Made by a program: the position numbers and the translations under genes
Assembly: GCA_036872755.1 (NCBI GenBank)
Contig: JAVHNS010000008.1
Location: forward strand, 62,001-126,000
Reading direction: 5' to 3'
Length of the DNA stretch: 64,000 nt
Origin: Orbilia blumenaviensis
Lineage: Eukaryota > Ascomycota > Orbiliomycetes > Orbiliales > Orbiliaceae
Notes under the pieces: model-generated
Database searches by the model: none
The model's input: only the letters and a program-made list of their open reading frames with translations
What the model was told of the DNA's origin: nothing
Part shown: one piece after another, positions 11,287-23,592 of the stretch
Layout of the letters: the number at the start of each line of letters is the position of its first letter
Position numbering within the stretch: position 1 is the first letter of the stretch

Positions 11287-12632
11287 TTATTGATCGAATA
11301 ACTTGCGACCTAGCAATCCTTCGATAATTGCCACGATACTCCAAGGCACGACCTCAACCTTATCATTCAACCCGCTCAGTTCCATTTCATCAAAAAGATA
11401 TCGGGTTGTGAGAACCAGACAGCAGGCTACCCAGGCGTACCCGAAAATTCGTTCAAATACCCTCAGCGGACTGTCCCCTCTAATTAATTGGTAGAATATA
11501 GAAAATCGTTCTTCTATGAAACACAAAACCGCATGGATAACGAAAAAAACCACTTGGTCGCTGCCTTTATAGGGCGTGTTCTTGTCTTTGGGGATTCCAC
11601 GTGGGAAGGGCATGCCAGCTATCGGTAAGGCGTGAATAAGGGCCGATATAAAAAATGCTAGAGGTCGGGCGATATTATGTGCCTGTGTACTTCGAGGTTC
11701 AAGACCCAAGATATCAGTAATACCCTTTCCATATTTCTCGAAGATCTATGAAACGAGTCAGTTCATATGGAGACATTGATAAGTTTGCAACAGTGAACAA
11801 AGCGACGAGAACCCACATTTCTAAAGAGCTGATGCCACGTCTTCGCCCAAAACCTCCGGAGACTATAAGCTTCCTCAACGGGACCTAGCACTGGAGGCCA
11901 ATCCTATCGAGGGGTTATATTAGCATAGCCCATAAAACCAGCAAGTTGAGCACACCAAACACCGACCTCTGGCCCGCTGATCCCAACGGCTACAGTAGCT
12001 AATGCCATCATCTGATAGTTGAATACTGTAGTGACGTACATGGACACTAGTCCAAATACGCTGTTCCAAATCATTGGCCCAAGTCCATGACTAGCTGAGC
12101 TCCCATACCCCTCAAGACTCCCATTATACTTCGTAAAATCAAACCAAACTCTCATTTTCCATAGAATATCAAGAACGCACCCGTATACGAAAAACATGGG
12201 CACGTTTTTGAACAGATAGTCCCAACGTGATGCATATGGAGGCTGTGAAGGCACATTCCTAACTCTCCAGTTCCATGGTATCCCTCTCAAAGTCGTGATC
12301 CAAGATAACCCCCAGAAGAACTTACTCTTCGTAGATTGTTCCGTGACATGCCAATCCTCCGGGTCAGTGTCTCTATGGTCGATAAGATCTGGTGACTCCT
12401 CCCACAGCAATGTCGGTAATAATTTCAATGACATCAAAGTCGTCAAGAATGCACAAAGAAAAGCAGGATCTGGTCCATCGGATTTCAGGCTATAAACAAT
12501 CGCAATCTGAATAACCAGGAGGATAAGATACTGCTTCTCCCGTATCCACGAGGGTTCAAATATGAACCGGGTGGCTTGGAGCGGGAAAATTGATAGGGCA
12601 GTAAGAACCCGGACCGTCGATTCGGCAGACAT
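11287..12632 (-). CDS. Wax-synthase-like membrane O-acyltransferase (MBOAT-like)
   Basis: A 403-aa polytopic membrane protein of the fungal wax-synthase-domain group, which transfers acyl groups to hydroxyls of lipids or secondary metabolites. Three exons: 12632-11967, 11903-11817 and 11745-11287. Intron 1 has donor GTCGGT and a good branch site (TGCTAATA) before the acceptor; intron 2 runs GTGGGT to CATAG. All junctions are phase 0. The small middle exon (29 codons) encodes the signature DWPPVLG, then RRFWAKTWHQLFRN, containing the conserved catalytic-type histidine (about residue 246). Several hydrophobic segments flank it on both sides, and an upstream RGIPWNWRVRNVP piece also matches the family. 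The start ATG at 12632 is preferred; the frame further upstream has only TTG. Members appear in meroterpenoid clusters (for example AusQ-like acetyltransferases), but no backbone gene is nearby, so a housekeeping or orphan role is equally likely. Confidence 0.85.
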
Positions 12633-14818
12633 AATGTCGGAAGTCGGGGCTGCCAAAACGGCGAAGTTTAGCTACACGTTTGGGATACAACACTCGCTTG
12701 GGGGCAGTGCTGACGGCCGAGACACGCAAAGATGCAGTTTCTACCTTTCAGAAACGGGGATGTATATCGCGATAAAGCTATAGTTAATAATTTCCCTCAT
12801 CTGATAAATCTAAAAGGATTACATTTAGACAAACAAAGAGGATGAGATATGGAATGGACGTACTGAAGCCCTAGGGCTGAGCAACTTTGGACGTCCTAGC
12901 ACGATTCTGGATGTTAATTAATTGCTATTCATTTCAGGGATGCACGTCTTATGTTAAGATCATGTGTTGTGCCGTCGAGTTGCCCACACCCACAGCCAGA
13001 GGTGGCCGTTCCATTCTATAGTCGTGCACCACTAGCCTAGATATGCAATTAGCAGCATTATAGCAGCCTGTATAATGTGATACCTAAGACCATGATCAGC
13101 TATAACAGTAAGTTTTTCTACCAGATGCGAAAAAATACAGTAAACGTATAAACAGGACGGTTAGAGGGTTCTAGTTCCTTCTCCCACGTATGTACCGAAG
13201 TAGCTAGAGTAGAACCAGAGGTGGGATACCCTACAATCAGCTAAGTCTAGATCTGTCAGTATTTTATTGAACTAGGCTCCTGGGCTATAGTGCACTGGCT
13301 CTGAATCAAGTACGACGTGCCCCTCAATGAGAGTCTAAAGTGAGTTAGACCCAGCAGCCTCTCTTCTGGCGCGTACCGACATAGTGATTGATGTTGATAT
13401 TAACGCAGTCTTGCGAGGTTTTACATCTCAAGTGATTTCAAACTACGGGACCTTACAGTAGTTTATCCGTCCAGAAGGATATAGTATCGTAATGATCAGA
13501 TATCAGACACGGACAATTATCAACTATGATAGCTGGCCAAACTTGCAAGCCTAGGCGTGCACGGGCTGACGTTGTACAAGGATTGCAGGAAGTAACAAAC
13601 CGATTGAAATATCGCAGTGGTTTGCACACATGGCACTCCCGGATTCCCGAAAGGCTGAACCGTCATGTTAATTATGTTGCCGTCTATATGATGTATACCT
13701 AGGTATCTACAGTCGATGCGATCTTACAATGCATTCGAATGCAGTAATGCTGAGTGTATATATGCATGCAGTCCTCGATTCAAGGCTGCTGGTTCCACAG
13801 TGCTCCTATTGCACCGCTTCATCATGATTTATGCTTAGCTACAATCTATTATCATCATTTACACAGGATTTCTCAACAAATTCAATTTGCAAACCAAGCT
13901 CGAGAGGCAGGAATCATATCAGCCTGCATACCAACGAGACCAGCCTGTATGAGAGGCCAAGATTTTATGTGTTGTCGGACATCTTGCAACAACCCCAACA
14001 CAACTCTCACGGGCCACGTCTACGTAAGCCAATACGAGAATGTCTCCGAAGCATGAAACCATGAGGCTCTAAAACACTCTGAAATCATAAGTTTCGCCGA
14101 ATCGCACGAACTTAGTGGGCCATATCACAATTTCTCATCTTGTGATAGAGATCCACGTGGCCTTTGGCTGGGCGACGATGTAATATCTCAACGATATCAT
14201 GCAGGTTTACACGTCTTACCACCGTTTTTATACACATACGTCGGCCTTGAATCACGACTATTATGCATTATCGATATCTTTAAATGCTCATCGGGAGCCG
14301 ATCTGAGCAAGCCATCAAATGTAACTCTGCGGCTCCGTTTAAATCTGTGAATCAATTGCTGGCCTCGTCATCGCTCCGAGCATTTACATAAGCACCTATC
14401 CAATCTCTGCATGATTGTACGAGACCCATGTGGGGCCCCAATTAAAGAAAAATTAGCTAGTCAGGCCATTAAATACCTACTCTTGTAACTTTTTATAACA
14501 TGCGTCCGGGGACGGTAAGCACAAATAGGGGCAAGGAAAACACATTGGAGCTTAAATTGTGAAGTCCTTGCCAAGCCAGGATTAGGAGTACAGACGGGAA
14601 GCGTACGTAATTTTGATAAACTAGATCCAACTAAGTTGAATCTAAAATTAATAAAGAAAAAGCTGCTAAGAAAATAAAAAATAGGAAAGAACTCCGGACT
14701 CCAATTCCGTAATCTATGCATATGCGTATGAGGTATATCCGTTTATAAAAATCAGATATTAATTTGCAAAGGGAAATGGTCGTGCAAACGTGAAAATGTG
14801 AAAATGTGAAAATGTAAC
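12633..14818. other. Gene-free spacer, 2.2 kb
   Basis: It lies upstream of the acyltransferase and downstream of the DUF3431 gene. I see short frames only (for example plus 13763-14056, with no ATG-led domain) and no transposon ends. A three-unit octamer repeat sits at 14790-14815, directly after the DUF3431 stop codon. Confidence 0.55.
14790..14815 (+). repeat. Triplicated octamer (GTGAAAAT)3
   Basis: Three tandem copies of GTGAAAAT end a few bases from the stop codon of the DUF3431 gene, so they fall in its 3' UTR. Confidence 0.8.
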
Positions 14819-16959
14819 TCAGGCGTCCATGCACCCACAGTCCTCAGGTTGGACTTTATTGAAATCCCCAAAAGTCTTGGGCAAAAGCGTCAATCCAGGG
14901 CACATGTCTCGGACCCCGGTCAAATCAGCACACTGGAAAATGATATTCCAGCTACGCTCAAGGCTATATCCAAAGAAAGGTGCATCTATTCTGTCTTCCT
15001 CCGGATTCCCGATTATGATTCTATTCTTCCCAACAAGCTTGTCGTGAAGAGTTTCGTAGAGCGATTTCTTGACCGCCCGGATTCTCTTGGCTGAAACTAT
15101 AAACTGTCCTTTGTATGAGGTGGCCACATGTGTATCCTCGTCGCATTTGATATGATGTGCTTGTGCCATGAGGTCCGGTATTAATCCAGTTGCGTCTCGC
15201 CAGCTATATTCATCCCTACAGTCTAGACACTTGCATCCTCTGAGTTCGCGGTGCCCAAGGTCTAGCATGCCAGTCCGTGATGAGTCGAAATAATTTTTTA
15301 GCCGACCGATGACCTGACTGCGAGAATGTGGCTCCGCTTGCACAAAGAGAGTGTGGTTCGCGATAGTATCGTATCGGTCTATAATGTGACGTAAATATGT
15401 TGCCCCTTCCCTGCCTTTATTTGGTAGTATGAAAACATCGTCGGCCGCGGTGCCACTCCTAATCTCGGGTATATTATCTCGATCCCCCTTGGTGTAGACG
15501 ATGATGTTGGGTTGTAGTTTTTTGATTTGTGGTATTTCTTTAACTTCTTTAAGAAAGTTGTATACCCCGTTAAGATCTTCTTTGTAGTAGCTAATTACAA
15601 TATCCATCTTCGTAGCATTTACGTATGGCGTATCGTTGAGCCCATTGGAAGTTATCTGATCGATCCGGGAACTGTATGATGGCCTTTCCAAAAGCAGTTT
15701 TGTTCCAAGAAGGCCGGCGAATAAAATCCAAAGTTTCAGAGTGAAACTATAAAAGATGCCTTGTAGACGAGACTTCGTTCTTCTGGTACTGAGCTCTTCA
15801 TTATCCAAAAGTTTCCGAGTCGCGCAGTAGTCTTCGAGCTCGAGGTTTTCGCCCTCCGGGGTATCCGCCCGAGGTATGTTAATGCTGGGTTTGATAGATC
15901 TGCAGAGTATGGCTACGGCGAGCGTGCTTGCCATCACAATAACGCCATACGAAATCACTTGGACCCAGCTTGGTGTCTGTAGAAAGAGCAGAAAAGTACA
16001 AATGAACACCACTACCGCATCCATCGTCGCCATCGACGTTGCGTAGTCAGCTTGCGATTCTGTAGGTTTGAATTCTTCCGGGTTGCTGCTGTTCTTGCTA
16101 CTAGAGCCCATGTATTCCAGTGCATTTAGCACACCCAACAAAATGCTCGGAAGTAAGAAAACCGGATGTAAGCCAGCCCTTAGTTTCTCCAATCCACCAC
16201 GAGATATTATGATCAATCCCTCTAAGCTAGAAATAAGGAGTACTGAAGTCGCTGTTAGCACAAGAGCGAGGGTGGACCACAAAGGCCATAACAAGCTTCT
16301 ATCACTTGTTTTCTGACCAGCAACGCAACTTTGGCCTTGCCAGTAGAAGTTTATTGAAGCCTTTACGAGATAACCGCCAGCCCCAACAAGCAAGAATAAT
16401 AGCGCAAATGGATTTAGCTTCCGTTCCGCTAGGATAATCAAAATGACGAAGGGTGCAATCAAGATTATTGGTACGAAAAGAACGCAGGCGAAACCATGTA
16501 AGGACTTCGGTCGATAACGCAGGTTTGCAAGTTGGAGCGCATGAACTACAACATCAGCAAGATACTACTTCTAAGTTAGCGCAGTACTATCAGTTTCAAA
16601 AAAATTTTTCAAAAAATTTTTCACGGAATTTAGGAAGTTGAAGATTCCTCCAGCTTTCTATCAGCCGTCTCGCGCAGTTCGGAGCTTGTTTAACTGCTTA
16701 CATAAAAAAGCATTGGCAACGTTATACTGCGAGTGTGAAAAAGGCCTTGGACAACGCAAAGTTGAATGACAATGTCGAGGAACCCGACGACAATTGTTAA
16801 CACCCTATCCCATGGTGACTCCTTGGCTGAAGACTTCGATGTGGGGCGTAGCGTTGAGGCAGGCCCCCCGCATAGCGATTTTGCTGTCAGGTGCGTAAGC
16901 AGTGTTACGAGAAGAGTGGTGATTGTGTGTAGCCAGAGCAGAGATAACGCTGAATTCAT
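14819..16959 (-). CDS. DUF3431 protein with polytopic membrane N-terminal half
   Basis: A 667-aa protein from two exons, 16959-16702 and 16564-14819, joined across a 137-bp intron (GTAAGC donor, TAG acceptor, phase 0). The first 385 residues contain about eight to ten hydrophobic helices (for example residues about 7-25, 110-135, 175-205 and 265-310) with short loops. From about residue 406 the protein is a DUF3431 domain: MDIVISYYKEDLNGVYNFL, a nucleotide-sugar-enzyme-like IIVYTKGDRD, and the family signature LPNKGREGATYLRHI (about 466-480) followed by LFVQAEPHS. The end has a Cys-rich DCGCMDA tail. DUF3431 proteins have no proven activity; fold resemblance to glycosyltransferases is only a suspicion. 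Most family members I know of are short proteins with at most a signal anchor, so the long membrane part is unusual. The N-terminal half does not match a transporter family I recognise. Confidence 0.82.
16597..16621 (+). repeat. Tandem A-run/T-run repeat inside an intron
   Basis: Two near-identical 12-13-bp units (C, six or seven A, then five T) lie head to tail within the intron of the DUF3431 gene. Each unit is nearly self-complementary. Confidence 0.7.
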
Positions 16960-19935
16960 GAATCGAGGAAATCGTTAGTGGGTTCTTGCTAGTTTGCGAA
17001 TCCCTTTTCTAGGATATATCAAGAAAAATCTGGTAGATGGGAGTCGGAGACCTACGATATACTATCGGGCCCCAACGTTATGTTTAGTAACATCGTCCAG
17101 AAGCGAATCAAGTGAGAATATGGAGTACATACAAATATCCTGATCAAATAGAATTTCTACTCCAACGACCTGCGAAAGAATAATCCCATATCGAAATCTT
17201 GAAGCAAAGGATGGTGTGTTAGTGTAAAATGCCTCTCCTTTTACTATGGTCATTGCAGACGGCACTATGGGAGTATAAATGTATATGAAATTGACAGGAT
17301 AGATCGTACTAACAGCTGAAAAACGCATTGGCGCGAGTAAGGCATGACCGCGTTTGAAAGGGAAAAGTGAGCACCGCGGAACTATGGTGAAAACGGGCTG
17401 CTAAATGTTCTTCCAGTTCGAAAGCTTAAGACCCAAGACCGGAGCACTGGAAACTTCTAAACAAAAGTAAAGTAGATACCAATTGAAACAAAGGGGATAT
17501 CGTCCTTTGAAATAAGAATGGAAGGGAAAAATTACCAGGTCGGATCTGATCCAAATAATAGGAATAATAAAAACGGCCGGCCAGACCTTGAGTAAGCACG
17601 ACAATATATTTAAGGAAGTTCATATTAAATCCCACTCTATGGATCAAGGCTAATTAGCTGGGGCAACAAGGAGCTCGATGCGAGCATGTGTAACATGCAA
17701 CATGCAACGGTCACGTAGGCAGCGCAGCATCTCAGGTATACGTAAGTCTCATCTGGTCTAGTTCTTCAACCTCTCATTGCAACCAATTTGCCATAGCCTT
17801 CTTGAGGGGCACTATGGCGTATCGACTGATCAGGGAAACATAGGAGTTTCAGAGCGCCCACTCTAACTATTCCGGTTATGCGGGAGAAATGGAAATAGTC
17901 CAACATGTTGTACATACATGCACGAGTGTTAATAACCCTTGCCTGAATCAAAGGGTCTGCCGCACGAATGTAGAAAATCCTCGTCTCCTTAGTCACCTAA
18001 CCAATTTCGGGCTATCGACTTTCGCCTCTTCAACCACAAAAGGCACTTGGTAATATAATCAGAACAGTTCTGTCCAACAATATACCTTGCCGCCGCGTGT
18101 GTTGGATCCGTATTTTGGTAGGCTTAGCAAGAGATGCTGCCAACCGCCAAGAGATCCCGCCAATGCAATGCTGATATTGGCCTCAGCCCTGGACCATTTC
18201 GAATTTTCATAAGAAAGTCTCCACGGACATGAGACTCCACATTAGGACAAACCTGAATGACGAGAAAGGGCTCCTAGAAATGGTGGAACCTGGGACTGAT
18301 CTAGAGTTTACGTCGAGAACTCTAAAAGGAAGGAAAAGAGCCTCCTTTAGGGAATAAGATTCTGAATCACGGAGTTTGAGCATTCGCCACGAGCCCCCAA
18401 TAGCAAAGCTTAAAAGCCGCCAAAGCCATCTTCCGCGAAGCCTTCTTCTTTTCTTCTTCTTTTTTTGACAAAATGGTAAAAAAAAAAAAAAAAGGTTCGA
18501 GAAGCGCTATACATCTGGTGGGACACTGTATGGACCAGAAAAGCTGAGCGTTCGAGGCAGATTAAGCAAGATCTGACTTTGAGGAGTCCTTGCATGGTCC
18601 AACCCGATCCGTTCGACGCTTCGAAATAATGCTCGTGGGATGATCCAGCGGTAACTCTAGGAGTTGAGTCTCCCACCTCAAACAAGACACATGTTGTTCG
18701 TATTCACCCGGAGCTATAAATTGGTTTCTTGGATCCTGTCGGCGAGTTCTTGGTTGACTAGCCTAAGGCTTGGGATGTGGGCTGGCGGCTGGGATTCTGT
18801 TACTAAACTATAAAAAGCCGAGGAGCATCTAGAATGGCATCTTCAAGTGGTAGCATGGCCAGCTGACATCCACGCAAACTGTGTAGCAATAGGTAGATTC
18901 TGATGAACATAAATCTTCCATTCTGCCTATCGGTAATATCTATGGGGATTCAAGGTAGTAGCGTCGACAATACGTAAGCTGCGTCACAAGGAATCTTGCC
19001 CTGTGCCACTTTGCTGCGACAATGCATGTGTCCATTCTCCTAGCATGGTAGGGGTACTAGTATACTCGCAGAGTTATTTAAAATAAGCATTGGCATCGCA
19101 CCAGCAATGCATGCAGAATCAGGCCAGCAGTAAATAAAATATTCAGTCCGCTAGGTGCGCTCTGGTAGCTGATGGCCCACCAATGATGCATGATGTCGAG
19201 GCCAAAAGCCTTATCGAGCTGGATTCCATTACGTAATCCGCGCCTGTAATCCGGTCTAGAAGGCCACATTTCTATATGTATTAGTCTCTGACTCCAGAAT
19301 CCTAGAATCTATGATGCATAAGAACCTATCGAACCAGGTAAATATTGAGACACAAACTGTTGATTTTGTGGTGCCGTTGGTCGTTGTATTTCTGGATTAT
19401 GTGAACCAAACTCAAATAAGGACCGCCGCCTTTGTTTTGTGTTGGCTGTTTTTTTTTTTTCCCTTTCCTCACTCCTTCTCCCCCCTGCTTGGCCATCGCT
19501 GTTTGGTGAATTTGATGATACGGGCGTGGCGCTCGCGCCGTTGCAGCATCCACAATCGTTCTGTTATGGCTTCAACATGTCAGGACCTGCCATCATCAAC
19601 GTTCTGATATTGCTAGAAAGGCGACAGCTTCATCGAGGTCTTAGAGGAGGTAGAACGAAAATGCGCCGGGATCCATTTTGCCGCTGTCGGAAAGATTTTG
19701 CGCCCAGGCCTGCTGCCTATTGACCGCGAGCGCGAGCGGGCGGCGGGTCGGTGGAACTTTGAGATCCACTTTGGATTTCTTCACCATAGGAGAGTTTATG
19801 ACGTCCATCTGCAGATTCTTCACCCGCCGACCTCCTTCGCTCATCCTTTTCAGCAGGCCATCGCCATCGCCTCATCTCAAAAATAAACCGCCAAAGCCAC
19901 ATCCGGCGCAACAATACCCGTTAAAGTTCTCGCCA
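16960..19935. other. Gene-poor region, 3 kb
   Basis: No confident gene. Two short minus-strand frames (17062-17328 and 17401-17604) encode hydrophobic peptides that I cannot assign. An A17 tract lies at 18478-18494. The last 600 bp, pyrimidine-rich near 19447-19490, is the promoter side of the TDA3-like gene. Confidence 0.5.
18478..18494 (+). repeat. A17 homopolymer
   Basis: An uninterrupted run of 17 A in the gene-poor region. Confidence 0.85.
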
Positions 19936-21179
19936 ATGCCCAAAAAGGTGCTTGTTATCGGTGGGGGAATCGTGGGTGTCTCGACCGCCTATGTAGGCAA
20001 TAACCTGGAGATTTCCCAAAATTCAAAAATATTCAGTCGCCATTGACACTATCCGTCATAGTACCTGTCTCATCATGAATCCAATCCCTCAGTTACTCTC
20101 ATCGAAGCTTCTTCAATTGCCTGTGGCGCATCAGGCAAGGCTGGTGGCCTTCTTGCTCTGGACTGGCACGGCAATGACACCGCCTCCCTCGCACGTCTCA
20201 GCTACCAACTTCACGCATCTCTAGCCGAGCAATTCAACGGTCGCGAACGCTGGGGTTACCGAGAACTCACCACTTTAGAAATCAGCTGCACGCAGGGAAA
20301 GACACCCACCCGCGATGTTGCTGGTGTTCCAGATTGGCTTCGTGAAGGTGTTATCAGCAAGGTCGGAAACCTGGGAACCACACAGTCAACAGCTCAGGTC
20401 CATCCACGGAAGTTTTGCGAGGCTATTGTTCAAGAGTCAAAGGATTTGGAGGTCATAATCGGTCACGTCTCCAAGATCATTCATCATGACGACAAGAGAG
20501 CCAAGGGCGTCGAAGTCGAGCTCGATGATGGAACAAAAACCATAGAAGCAGACGTCATAGTAGTAGCGATAGGACCATGGACGACAAGACTTCTTCCCAA
20601 CATACCTGTGTCGACTCAGCGGGCTCATAGTATCACCATCGCCACACAAACCCCAGTCTCCCCACATGCTCTATTCACAAATATAAAACTTAAAAATGGC
20701 AACGTGGTTACACCGGAGATTTACCCTCGTTTGAACGAAATATATGCCTGTGGAGATGTTGATAAACTCGCCCCATTGCCTAAATTTGCGAGGGACGTCC
20801 TGGTAGATGAAGGAAGGTGCAGACAAATAATAAAAAATATCAGCGTAGTCAGTGAGCTTCTCGAAAAGGGCGAGATTACGGCGATGCAGGCGTAAGTCAT
20901 AGATATCTGTTTTTAAAACGGAGGTCCATATGCCTCGTTACTTTCGGTCTAAGCTGATCAAACTTGCCCAGCTGCTACCTTCCGTATAGCGAAATTGGGC
21001 CGGGCCCGTCAATCGGTTGGGTCCCTGGTATGAGGAATGTGGCCGTAGCTACTGGGCATAGCTGCTGGGGAATATGCAATGCCCCAGGGACTGGGAAAGT
21101 TCTCAGCGAACTTATTTGTGAAGGCCGAATAAGCAGTGCTAATATCCAAACCCTCGATCCGGGTCGGTACACTAGATAA
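19936..21179 (+). CDS. TDA3-like FAD-dependent oxidoreductase
   Basis: A 364-aa flavoprotein of the D-amino-acid-oxidase (DAO) fold, closest in motifs to yeast Tda3, a putative oxidoreductase linked to endosome-to-Golgi traffic. Three exons: 19936-19992, 20062-20891 and 20972-21179 (donors GTAGGC and GTAAGT, acceptors CATAG and CCCAG, frame continuous). The N-terminal Rossmann motif VLVIGGGIVGVSTAYYL has Gly at residues 9, 10, 11 and 14, with intron 1 right after STAY. SSIACGASGKAGGLLALDW follows, the FAD-contacting region of this family. AIGPWTTRLLP (middle) and EIYPRLNEIYACGD precede the C-terminal GHSCWGICNAPGTGK and LDPGRY blocks, which are highly typical of TDA3 proteins. It is somewhat shorter than yeast Tda3, but all conserved blocks are present, so I consider it intact. 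Confidence 0.9.
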
Positions 21180-22761
21180 TTGTCGATGCTTATTGGGTTA
21201 TCAAATCATGACCCTCAATATGACGTCGGGTTCGCCCAGAATCATATTGAAATCCTCACACAATCATTATACGCTAATACGCTATTTATAGAGTCCAAAC
21301 AAGTCTTCAACCCTGATATACTCTTTCTCGACGTAGGAGCGCGCTTGCGCCTATTAATCATTAGCGCAAAACCAAAACTCTCTAGACTACGGATTATAGC
21401 CCCCATGCATTTGCTCTTGGAACCGGCGCTAAAAGGTGCTCCTGAAGGAGCTTCAGAGTGTTCGGAATTTCATAGATCCGGTATCGCTTAGTAATACTCG
21501 CTTATTTCCTCAGGTAAGACGTCTCGTCCATTCAATCTGATGGGAACGGTATGCTAGAGACGGTAAGATATTTTACATCCTCTGCTGCCGATAATCTGTT
21601 CACCTCTCTTGATTTCGAAAGCCTGGATTACCTACCAAGCGATCGATCCACCCACAACCCCTTTTGCAATCCCATCACAAAACGTCACTAAGCTTCAAAC
21701 TCGACCTGAATGTCTATGATGTCAAATATCCAGAGTTATAAGCCCCTAAGCTGTGTATCTGTGATAAATAATTGCTGGTACTTGGTGGCCTGTCACCTTT
21801 TAGTATCTTCGCGACCTTGAATACATATGCTGTATACCTATCCGCACCCCGGCCGACTACCTCGTCCCATAAGCTATGACTCCTTTTGAATGTAGTGCTC
21901 TGTCAACAACTTTTGCCGGTCTTTCTTTCCATCGAGGCCTGGGTATGAGATATCTCTCCGCGAAGATTCCGACCCTAAACCCCTATTAAACACCAGTCGC
22001 TCTCATACGTATCACCATCTCTATGCCGAATTAGGATCTACCCCCGTCCCATTCCGTACCTTTTTACAATGCTTTAAGGTGACTCTTTGATTCCTGCACT
22101 CTAAAAGTATCTACCCGTAAACGAACCACTCATGAAGGACCTAGAGGAATTCAATAAACAAAATTATTGCATTGATGTGTAGAAAACTCTGTTTATTTCC
22201 AGTACAGTTGCGGCATGCTTTAATGTTTCACGGTACATGCAATGGCGCGCAGTCACACACGCACTCTATATTATATCATATGCATATGAGACCACATCCC
22301 ACAAAATTTAATTAAACGTGCGAGATGCATGCATATAGTAAGCGTGTACAAGCCGCACAAGCGAAACTTAATCAAACACCAAATCGGCGAAGTTTCTTTT
22401 TTTTTTTCTTGATTGATAAGATCGATATACAATCGAAACAGACAATAACTATATCCTTCCAAGCAAAAATCCAGTTATGAACGCTACATTATTTCGAGGG
22501 GCAAGAAAATTAAACCCTACGCTTGTAGTTATAGTAGAAATTCTCGGAATTTCGGCTAAGTTTCGTAGCATTCGAAGTGTAAATATCGTGTATACATCCT
22601 CTGGAATCCAAGATGTCCTCCAACTTTGCCTCCTCGAAACTCCAGATCCGTCAAATTCTCTCCCGGTTGTAGCCCACAACATACCGCAGATATCCCGCAG
22701 TCGTGTAACGCTTTCCCCACTACATCCGTCCCGGCCCTGATGTGCATCTCATCCATTCGTT
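21180..22761. other. Spacer, nothing recognised
   Basis: A convergent spacer of 1.6 kb between the TDA3-like gene and the membrane-protein gene. Short frames only. Confidence 0.55.
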
Positions 22762-23592
22762 TCAATACCGTCGTTGATACGTTTTGTTGAAAATGCCCCC
22801 AGGAGGAGAAGGGGAATTAGGATCCACAATCAAAGCCCAGGCAGCCCCAACAAAGTTCAGCCTCCTCAAGCAGCTCCAGAATCTTTTAAGCCTTCTCTTA
22901 ACATTGACAATGGACCTTCTGAAAACCGTACAGTTAAAGTATAGCCAATAGAAGAAAATCCCAGTAAATAGCAGGCCCGTCACATTTTCACATCTAGTTC
23001 CACCGTAGATAGGCTTAATTATGTCCCCCAAAAACGATTTCTGGGGTTCAATGTGGACTCTAATACGGAGCAGGAGATCGATTGGAAATATGAGCGCTTG
23101 GAGGAATGGTATTCCGGTAGTGAAGGAATGCAAAACATCAAGAACACCCCGTGTAGTCACTTCGATGTAATGATTCAGCAGCATTAAGAATGCCAGCACT
23201 GGTGCTAAAGCCCCGTTATGCATCTCGACTGCTGTATCTAGTTTTTTCGTACCTAAACCTTCCGCCGTACGAGTATCTAGGATAAAAGTAGAATTTGGCG
23301 CGTTTTCGGTCAGGGCCAGGACTAGTGTAGTAATATTCGGCGCCAATAGAGAGGAGTAATCGAAACCAGGAAGAGGAGCAGGGGAAAGTGTTAGAGATTG
23401 AATTTGTCTCCAAATCGGTATATCAATCGGCCGGAAAAGATTTAAGAGCGGTAGAAGCACTGGAACTGTCCAGGTTTTGAGGCCTAAGCGGTTTGTAATA
23501 CGATAAGTCTTCCTGCGTATATCGCTGAATGCTGGTCGATTGGATTTCTTAAGGATATTCCAGCCGCGCGCAGGTCTGGATTCCGTCGCCAT
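22762..23592 (-). CDS. Hypothetical membrane protein
   Basis: A 276-aa intronless frame with an ATG at 23592. I recognise no domain. Basic N-terminus (SRPARGWNILKKSNRP), then a hydrophobic patch at about residues 42-55 (TVPVLLPLLNLF). Strong hydrophobic segments follow at about 131-145 (LAPVLAFLMLLNHY), 159-178 (TTGIPFLQALIFPIDLLLRI) and 205-225 (VTGLLFTGIFFYWLYFNCTVF). The C-terminus is basic (VNVKRRLKRF). Possible N-glycosylation sites (NIT, NST) lie between the first two hydrophobic patches, which suggests a lumenal or external loop. It could be a lineage-specific protein. Neighbours give no hint of function. Confidence 0.6.
   Translation of the reverse strand: MATESRPARGWNILKKSNRPAFSDIRRKTYRITNRLGLKTWTVPVLLPLLNLFRPIDIPIWRQIQSLTLSPAPLPGFDYSSLLAPNITTLVLALTENAPNSTFILDTRTAEGLGTKKLDTAVEMHNGALAPVLAFLMLLNHYIEVTTRGVLDVLHSFTTGIPFLQALIFPIDLLLRIRVHIEPQKSFLGDIIKPIYGGTRCENVTGLLFTGIFFYWLYFNCTVFRRSIVNVKRRLKRFWSCLRRLNFVGAAWALIVDPNSPSPPGGIFNKTYQRRY

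Noticed and set aside
13763..14056. Small Cys-containing plus-strand frame as a secreted protein
   Set aside because: The N-terminus is not a convincing signal peptide and there is no promoter or composition support.
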